Assembly (NCBI GenBank): GCA_900549275.1
Contig: URNU01000021.1
Span: forward strand, 1-11,624
From: an uncultured Collinsella sp.
Lineage (GTDB): Bacteria > Actinomycetota > Coriobacteriia > Coriobacteriales > Coriobacteriaceae
Direction of reading: 5' to 3'
DNA: 11,624 nt
The notes under the pieces are model-generated. The model searched no databases. It saw only the letters and a program-made list of their open reading frames with translations, and had not been told where the DNA came from. Position 1 is the stretch's first letter; every line of letters starts with the position of its first letter. This document shows, piece after piece, positions 6,771 to 11,624 of the stretch. A program made the translations under genes and the position numbers.

Positions 6771-8043
6771 GAACCTCCCTGCGTGCATGGACCAAGCCGG
6801 AATCATCGACTCCGATGATAGCAACATCGAGCAGGCACGGGGCTGTGAGTCCACAGGTATCGTCAAGACGGGCATGATGGAACGAACCGAGCGTCAGGTT
6901 GTCGCCATACTCGAGCACGGCGCGCTCGACGGTGCCCACGCGACGGCGAGCGTCGACAATGGCAAGCTCCTGCGCCGCGGCTCGCATACGACGACTGCGC
7001 TCGGCCATAACCTCGGGCGGCACCTGGTCGGGCATGTCGGCAGCAAGGGTACCGGGACGCCTGCTGTAGCGAAACACATGCATACGCGAAAAGCCCACGC
7101 GGCGGCACAGCGCCAGCGACTCCTCAAACTCCTCGTCCGTCTCGCCGGGAAAACCGACGATGACATCGCACGAAAGAGACACCTGAGGCAAGTTGGTGCG
7201 AATCATGCGCACCGTCTCCTCAAAGGCCTCGGCGCTATAGGGACGGCCCATGCGATGCAGTGTCCTGGTGCAGCCGGACTGCACGGGCAGGTGTAAAAAC
7301 GGGGCGATGCGCTTCGGATAGCGCGCCATGACCTTAAGCAGGGACTCGGAGATATCCATGGGCTCGACCGAGGAAATGCGCACATGCGGAATGGACGTGC
7401 GCTCCATGATCGCCTCGAGCAGCTCATCGATCTCGACGTGTTCATCAGTCGCGCTCTTGCCATCGTAGGCGCCCAGGTTCACGCCCGTCAGCACTACCTC
7501 GGGCACGCCGGCCTCCTGGGCCTCGCGAACCTGCTCGAGTACGGACTCGACCGGCACGGAGCGCTCGGGGCCGCGGGCCTTCCATACAATGCAATAGGTG
7601 CAACGGTGGTTGCAGCCGTCCTGGATCTTCACGCCCAGACGCGAGCGACCGAGCGCGTCGACCACCTCGCCGTCACTGCAGGCGGGAACGTCATCGGACT
7701 CAACGCCCAGCACCTCACAGACGCGTTCGGCGACATCGATCTTGGACGGCTCGGCGATCACGCGGTCCGAAAGCTCCAGCAGCTCCTCGGGGTGCAGATT
7801 GACTACGCATCCGGTCACGACCACATAGGGCTCGTTTGGATAAGCCAGCGCATGGCGAACGGCCTTACGGGTCTTGGCCTCGGCCTCGCCCGTAACGGCA
7901 CAGGTGTTAATGACGATCAGCTCAGCATCCTGAGGCTCCACCATCGCAAAGCCCAGGCGCATTAGATCGGCAGTGATACGGTCGGACTCAACCCGGTTGA
8001 CGCGGCAGCCGAGGTTGACGACAGAGATATGAGGTGCGAGCAC
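6751..8043 (-). CDS. mtaB: tRNA threonylcarbamoyladenosine methylthiotransferase MtaB
   Basis: MtaB is a radical SAM methylthiotransferase that converts t6A to ms2t6A at position 37 of tRNAs decoding ANN codons. The 430-residue protein has the UPF0004 N-terminal domain with cluster ligands C13, C48 and C79 (LGCRVN, INTCAVT, VTGCV). The radical SAM motif CNHRCTYC follows (C144, C148, C151), with the MtaB-like RGPERSVP tail. The last 60 residues look like a degenerate TRAM-type barrel. LGCRVN and the CAVTGEAEAKTRKA block favour MtaB over MiaB or RimO. The start is GTG with AAGGAG five bases upstream, 9 bases after the dnaJ stop. No in-frame ATG is available near the start. Confidence 0.9.
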   Translation of the reverse strand: MLAPHISVVNLGCRVNRVESDRITADLMRLGFAMVEPQDAELIVINTCAVTGEAEAKTRKAVRHALAYPNEPYVVVTGCVVNLHPEELLELSDRVIAEPSKIDVAERVCEVLGVESDDVPACSDGEVVDALGRSRLGVKIQDGCNHRCTYCIVWKARGPERSVPVESVLEQVREAQEAGVPEVVLTGVNLGAYDGKSATDEHVEIDELLEAIMERTSIPHVRISSVEPMDISESLLKVMARYPKRIAPFLHLPVQSGCTRTLHRMGRPYSAEAFEETVRMIRTNLPQVSLSCDVIVGFPGETDEEFEESLALCRRVGFSRMHVFRYSRRPGTLAADMPDQVPPEVMAERSRRMRAAAQELAIVDARRRVGTVERAVLEYGDNLTLGSFHHARLDDTCGLTAPCLLDVAIIGVDDSGLVHARREVHGSLED

Positions 8044-8052
8044 GCGGGCTCC

Positions 8053-9201
8053 TTAATCGAGGATGTCGTCGAGAGCGCTCTTGATGCGATCGGTTACCGA
8101 CTTCTTACCGGATGCGACGTCATCGCCCATCTCGTCGGCAAAGGCGCGAAGCAGCTCGCGCTGCTTGTTGGAAAGGTTCGTGGGGACGACCACGCGCATC
8201 TGAACGATAAGACGGCCACGCGAACCGCCACCGCCGATACGCGGCATGCCGTAATTGTTGACGCTCACGGTGTCACCGTACTGTGTGCCGGCGGGGACGC
8301 ACACCTTGACGACCTCATCGGGCATAATGCCCTCGACCTCGATCTCGCAGCCGAGCGCGGCCTGCGCAATCGAGATATCGCTCACCAAGTACAGATCATC
8401 GCCATTACGCTTAAAACGCTCGTGATCGGCGACACGCACGTTGACGATCAGGTCGCCCGAGGGCTCGCCGCGAAGGCCGGCCTCGCCAAAGCCGCTCACG
8501 CGCAGCTGACGACCGGTCGAAACGCCGGCGGGAATATCGATGTCGATCTTTTCGTGCGAAGGCGTGCGGCCCTGACCGTCGCAGGTCTCGCAGGGATGGT
8601 CGATAACCGTGCCCTCGCCGTGGCAGTCAGGGCAAGGCGAAGAGGACTGGACCTGGCCCAGGAACGAGCGCTGGACCGTCGTGACATAGCCCGTGCCGTG
8701 GCAGCGGCTGCACTGCTTTTCCTGCGCACCCTCGGCCCTACCGGTGCCGTTGCAATCCTCGCAGGGAGCAAGGCGGTCATAGCTGATTGTCTTTTTGCAA
8801 CCGAGTGCCGCCTCCTCAAGGGTCACCGAAAGGGAGATGGCCATATCGCGGCCGCGACGACGCTCACGACGATTTCGGGCGCCACCGCCGGCACCGCCAC
8901 CAAAGAACGACGAAAAGAGGTCGTCCATACCCATGCCGCCAAAAATATCGTTAATGTCGACGTAGCCCGAACCACCAGGGCCTTCGGCAGTGCCGTAACG
9001 GTCGTAGTTAGCACGCTTCTGCTCGTCGGAAAGAACGGAATATGCCTCGTTGAGCTCTTTGAACTTGGCCTCGGCCTCGGGGTCGTCCGAAACGTCCGGG
9101 TGTACGGTACGGGCCTTCTTTAGAAACGCGCGCTTAATCGTCCGCGCGTCGGCATCCTTGTCGACGCCAAGTACCTCGTAGTAATCCCTATTTTCCGACA
9201 C
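8053..9201 (-). CDS. dnaJ: Chaperone DnaJ, complete type I
   Basis: This Hsp40 co-chaperone delivers clients to DnaK and stimulates its ATPase. Its 382 residues contain a J domain (5-70) with HPD at 34-36 and a Gly/Phe-rich linker with GGG runs (about 75-108). Four zinc repeats are at 147-154, 164-171, 190-197 and 204-211. Both client-binding domains and a C-terminal dimerisation region follow. The VQRSFLGQV run between zinc repeats resembles actinobacterial DnaJ2. The GTG at 9201 is chosen because AAGGA lies seven bases upstream and the protein then starts just before the J domain; the 22 residues encoded further upstream look non-coding. An 81-base gap with a candidate promoter separates it from the preceding DnaJ-like gene. 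DnaK and GrpE are not in the window. Confidence 0.96.
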   Translation of the reverse strand: MSENRDYYEVLGVDKDADARTIKRAFLKKARTVHPDVSDDPEAEAKFKELNEAYSVLSDEQKRANYDRYGTAEGPGGSGYVDINDIFGGMGMDDLFSSFFGGGAGGGARNRRERRRGRDMAISLSVTLEEAALGCKKTISYDRLAPCEDCNGTGRAEGAQEKQCSRCHGTGYVTTVQRSFLGQVQSSSPCPDCHGEGTVIDHPCETCDGQGRTPSHEKIDIDIPAGVSTGRQLRVSGFGEAGLRGEPSGDLIVNVRVADHERFKRNGDDLYLVSDISIAQAALGCEIEVEGIMPDEVVKVCVPAGTQYGDTVSVNNYGMPRIGGGGSRGRLIVQMRVVVPTNLSNKQRELLRAFADEMGDDVASGKKSVTDRIKSALDDILD

Positions 9202-9222
9202 GACCGAATCCTTCCGACTTTC

Positions 9223-9251
9223 ATTATTGTCACAGTGCGTCCTATACCCAA
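9223..9251 (-). promoter_or_regulatory. Weak candidate promoter upstream of dnaJ
   Basis: On the minus strand TTGGGT (9251-9246) is separated by 17 bases from AATAAT (9228-9223). The -10 matches five of six consensus positions, the -35 only three. Transcription would start about 15 bases before the GTG, a very short leader. No HrcA CIRCE or HspR HAIR operator is seen nearby. Confidence 0.3.
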
Positions 9252-9282
9252 GCTGGGCCGGCCGCAAACAGAGGGGTTGATG

Positions 9283-10386
9283 TTATTGCATTGCGTAGGG
9301 CGAAAGCATGGCACGCTGCGAGCAGCTCGCAAACCAAACCGACACGAGCGCAAACATAAATCCGTTGGCAAAACCGTTGGCAAACTGCATCGCGCCGCGC
9401 TTCCACCACAGCAGGCTGCGGTGCAGCACGCCGTCCGAGACCACCATGAACAGGCCCATGGCAAACGGAATAAAGCACATCACGGCAAAGGCCGAGAACA
9501 CGCCCGAGATGGCCGACAGCACCAAAAACGGCGCCACGATTCCCATCAGGTAAAAACCGGTACGGGCCTTGCCTTCCAGGCGCTCGGCCTCAACATGGGC
9601 GCGACCGACCAAATCGCCACCCGAGGCACCGTTGGTGCCGGCGTGACCCATGCCGCTAATGCGAATCTCGTCGCCGTCGTGCGTGCCGGCAGGAAACTCA
9701 ATCGTCTGCTCGGAGGTCACACGGGTTCGCCCGCTGCCGCCGCAATCGGGACAGGGGTCGGCAACGACCTTACCGGAACCGCCGCACTCGGGGCAGACCG
9801 ACTGGAACGTGCCGGCACCGAACAGGAAGGACAGGTCGACGTCGATGTGCCCGCGACCGCCGCAGCTCGGACAGGTATGTGCATGCTCGGACGAAACAGA
9901 ACCCGAACCGCCACAGTGGCCACAGGTATCGAAGCGCGTATAGCGGACGGTCTTGCGGGCACCGCCCTTGGCCTCCTTGGCGTCGAGCTTAATATCGACG
10001 ACCACGTTGGCGCCGTTCTCGGGATTATAGGCAGCCTGCCCGCGACGCGGCTGACCCCAGGCGCCACCAAAGGGAAAGCCGCCCTCAAAGGGATTACCAT
10101 AGCCTGCGCTGCCGGCGTAGCCGCCGCCATAGGGCGAAGCCGTGGGAGCGCCGGCGAAGGGATTACCCGAACGCATGGCGTCATAGCGCGCACGCTTCTG
10201 CTCATCCGAAAGCACAGCGTAGGCCTCGGAAACCTCTTTGAACTTTTCCTCGGCATCCGGCTCTTTGTTAACGTCCGGATGGAGCTTGCGAGCCTTTTGC
10301 TGGAAGGCCTTCTGTATATCACGCGAGGTGGCGTCCTTGGAGACACCCAAAATCTCGTAGTAATCTTTTTCGTTCATCGTCGCCAT
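9283..10386 (-). CDS. DnaJ-like protein with C-terminal membrane domain
   Basis: A 367-residue J-domain protein of unusual design. Residues 7-70 form a J domain with HPD at 36-38. A Gly/Phe/Tyr-rich linker spans about 72-120. Four CxxCxGxG zinc repeats lie at 155-162, 172-179, 198-205 and 212-219. The first client-binding domain ends near 265 (GGDLVGRAHVE). The second client-binding and dimerisation domains are then absent. Instead, 277-318 are continuously hydrophobic, enough for two helices, then a basic loop (H322, R323, K329, R330) and a third helix at about 339-355. By the positive-inside rule the J and zinc domains face the cytoplasm. It may recruit DnaK to the membrane (inference). The ATG at 10386 follows AGGAGG by nine bases. 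It lies 58 bases after hemW. Confidence 0.9.
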   Translation of the reverse strand: MATMNEKDYYEILGVSKDATSRDIQKAFQQKARKLHPDVNKEPDAEEKFKEVSEAYAVLSDEQKRARYDAMRSGNPFAGAPTASPYGGGYAGSAGYGNPFEGGFPFGGAWGQPRRGQAAYNPENGANVVVDIKLDAKEAKGGARKTVRYTRFDTCGHCGGSGSVSSEHAHTCPSCGGRGHIDVDLSFLFGAGTFQSVCPECGGSGKVVADPCPDCGGSGRTRVTSEQTIEFPAGTHDGDEIRISGMGHAGTNGASGGDLVGRAHVEAERLEGKARTGFYLMGIVAPFLVLSAISGVFSAFAVMCFIPFAMGLFMVVSDGVLHRSLLWWKRGAMQFANGFANGFMFALVSVWFASCSQRAMLSPYAMQ

Positions 10387-10444
10387 GCGCGGCAACCTCC
10401 TGCTCACAGCAGCGTATATATTGCGGTAATTCTACCCGAGCGGC

Positions 10445-11624
10445 CTAGGCTAGACCCCAAAACAGCTCGAACAGCACATTTCCATCGAGCCAGCCCAAGT
10501 GGGTGGGCGCTAAACGAGCGTGGGCACGACCTGCGATAACGTCTTTCGAGGTGACGCGCTCCGCAAGCCCCTCAACGCCGTCGGGCACCCAGGTGGTAAG
10601 GCCAAACTCGAGCGCACGGTCACAGGCCGCCGCCAACTCATCTGCAGCGATCACGTTTGCCGAGCGAACCAACAGGTCGGGCCCAATGCCACGCGTCATG
10701 CGGCAGGCGAGCATCAAATCCTCGGCCGTAGCCTCGCGCTGCGACAGATACTCGGCATCAAACGTCGTCGCGGCATCGTCGCGTTGCACCAAGCGCACGC
10801 GATATGCATCGCCGCGAGCAGGCACGTCGGGAAACAGCCCGGCCAAGCGATCGAAATCCTCGGCGTCGAGCATGCCGGCGGCAGAGCGACCCAAACCCAG
10901 ATAGCCCTGTCCGGTCCAATAGGCAATGTTGTGGGCACACTCATGGCCGTCGAGCGCGTAGCTTGCCACCTCATACGGGTGATAGCCGGCCGCACCCAGG
11001 CGCTCACGCGCCGCGTCCATGCATGCAGCCTGAAAATCCTCGTCGGGCTCGAGCGACTCGTCGCGACACGCCATGCGGTAGAGCGAAGTGCCCTCCTCGA
11101 GCGTGAGCGGGTACACCGACACATGATGCGGCGCCGCCGCCAACACACCATCGAGCGTGCGCTGCCAGCTTACGGCGGTCTGCCCGGGAAGTCCGCACAT
11201 CAGGTCGCAGGACATATCGAGCCCTGCGTCCTTGACAGTCGCGATGGCAACGAGCGCCCGATCGGCATCGTGAATGCGGCCGATGGCGGCAAGCTCGGCG
11301 TTGTCGAGGGTTTGGACTCCCAGAGAAATGCGCGTGACGCCCACCCCGGCAAGCGCCGCCGCAAGCTGCGAAGTCAACGACTCAGGATTGGCCTCGCAGG
11401 TAAACTCAACAGGCTTGCACCACGCCGAGATACGCCAGGCAAGTTCTACCAGACGATCCCCCGCCAGCGACGGCGTGCCGCCGCCAACATAGACGGTACG
11501 GATCTGCGCAAGCGCCCCGACGTCTCCAAAGGCATCAAGGCGCGCATACAACTGCTCAAAATAGGCATCGAGCGCAGCGCTCAGGTCGCACGGAGCAAAA
11601 CTGCGCGAGTCAAAGTCACAGTAC
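10445..11624 (-). CDS. hemW: Heme chaperone HemW (radical SAM), 5' end outside the window
   Basis: HemW, long annotated as oxygen-independent coproporphyrinogen oxidase-like, binds heme and a 4Fe-4S cluster and delivers heme to respiratory enzymes. The reading frame is open to the window edge; 392 residues are visible and the first 10-20 are missing. The fragment starts at YCDF, so only the last cysteine of the CxxxCxxC cluster motif is inside. CDF rather than CxC points to HemW, not HemN. Further family marks, numbered in the fragment, are GGGTPS (47-52), EANPES (77-82), ISLGVQ (99-104), DLMCGLPGQ (140-148) and HNIAYW (231-236). The C-terminal HemW domain reaches the stop at 10445. A TTG at 11551 is internal. 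No terminator follows, so the downstream DnaJ-like gene may be co-transcribed. Confidence 0.92.
   Translation of the reverse strand, partial: YCDFDSRSFAPCDLSAALDAYFEQLYARLDAFGDVGALAQIRTVYVGGGTPSLAGDRLVELAWRISAWCKPVEFTCEANPESLTSQLAAALAGVGVTRISLGVQTLDNAELAAIGRIHDADRALVAIATVKDAGLDMSCDLMCGLPGQTAVSWQRTLDGVLAAAPHHVSVYPLTLEEGTSLYRMACRDESLEPDEDFQAACMDAARERLGAAGYHPYEVASYALDGHECAHNIAYWTGQGYLGLGRSAAGMLDAEDFDRLAGLFPDVPARGDAYRVRLVQRDDAATTFDAEYLSQREATAEDLMLACRMTRGIGPDLLVRSANVIAADELAAACDRALEFGLTTWVPDGVEGLAERVTSKDVIAGRAHARLAPTHLGWLDGNVLFELFWGLA

Noticed and set aside
6771..6875. Longer PhoH starting at 6875
   Set aside because: The extra 35 residues lie inside mtaB and are not PhoH-like; the ATG at 6770 has AGGGAGG upstream.
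9202..9267. N-terminal extension of dnaJ by 22 residues
   Set aside because: The extension has no match to DnaJ, while the GTG at 9201 has a well-placed Shine-Dalgarno just before the J domain.
9283..9590. Frameshift in a normal dnaJ as the source of the hydrophobic C-terminus
   Set aside because: No second client-binding domain sequence appears in the alternative frames or in the short downstream gap, and the hydrophobic segments have a sensible membrane topology.
10415..10436. TATATA and TAGAAT as -10 elements for the DnaJ-like gene
   Set aside because: Neither has a recognisable -35 at 16-18 bases nor a TG extension; the 58-base gap could simply be internal to an operon.
11549..11551. 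TTG as the start of hemW
   Set aside because: The frame continues upstream to the window edge and contains YCDF of the radical SAM motif, so the gene starts outside the window.

Overview
The window is a gene-dense bacterial chromosome segment in which every credible gene is read from the minus strand. In transcription order, from high to low coordinate, it holds hemW (5' end cut by the window edge), a membrane-anchored DnaJ-like gene, dnaJ, mtaB, phoH, ybeY, dgkA, era, recO, rpsO and pnp. The DNA is GC-rich. The proteins and gene order look actinobacterial; the second DnaJ resembles the actinobacterial DnaJ2 type. A member of the Coriobacteriia, such as Collinsella, is my best guess, inferred from protein style and gene order rather than from a search.

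Positions 10445-11624 carry partial hemW (heme chaperone of the radical SAM superfamily). Positions 8053-10386 carry two consecutive J-domain genes. The downstream one (8053-9201) is a complete type I DnaJ. The upstream one (9283-10386) keeps the J domain and all four zinc motifs, but its second client-binding domain and dimerisation tail are replaced by a hydrophobic membrane region of about three helices. This is the most unusual protein in the window.

Positions 3043-8043 form a tight cluster, mtaB-phoH-ybeY-dgkA-era-recO, with overlaps or gaps of at most 15 bases. Several genes use GTG or TTG starts with good Shine-Dalgarno sequences. The set joins tRNA modification (MtaB), 16S rRNA maturation and 30S assembly (PhoH, YbeY, Era), lipid-carrier phosphorylation (DgkA) and recombinational repair (RecO). 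Era has an extra acidic N-terminus of about 60 residues with no lysine or arginine.

Positions 1-3020 hold the rpsO-pnp pair known from many bacteria. rpsO has a candidate extended -10 promoter at the end of recO, a leader with a perfect GC-rich hairpin beside its ribosome binding site, and its own terminator. The pnp leader holds two mutually exclusive hairpins and a third that abuts the pnp Shine-Dalgarno. pnp ends at a strong intrinsic terminator. Beyond it lies a long inverted repeat (40-base arms, 39 matching, around a 68-base centre with a nested hairpin) of unknown nature.

No tRNA, rRNA, CRISPR array, insertion sequence or phage gene was seen. I found no evidence of a new multi-gene defence or metabolic system. 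The novelty candidates are the membrane DnaJ, the acidic Era extension, the RNA leaders and the left-edge inverted repeat.
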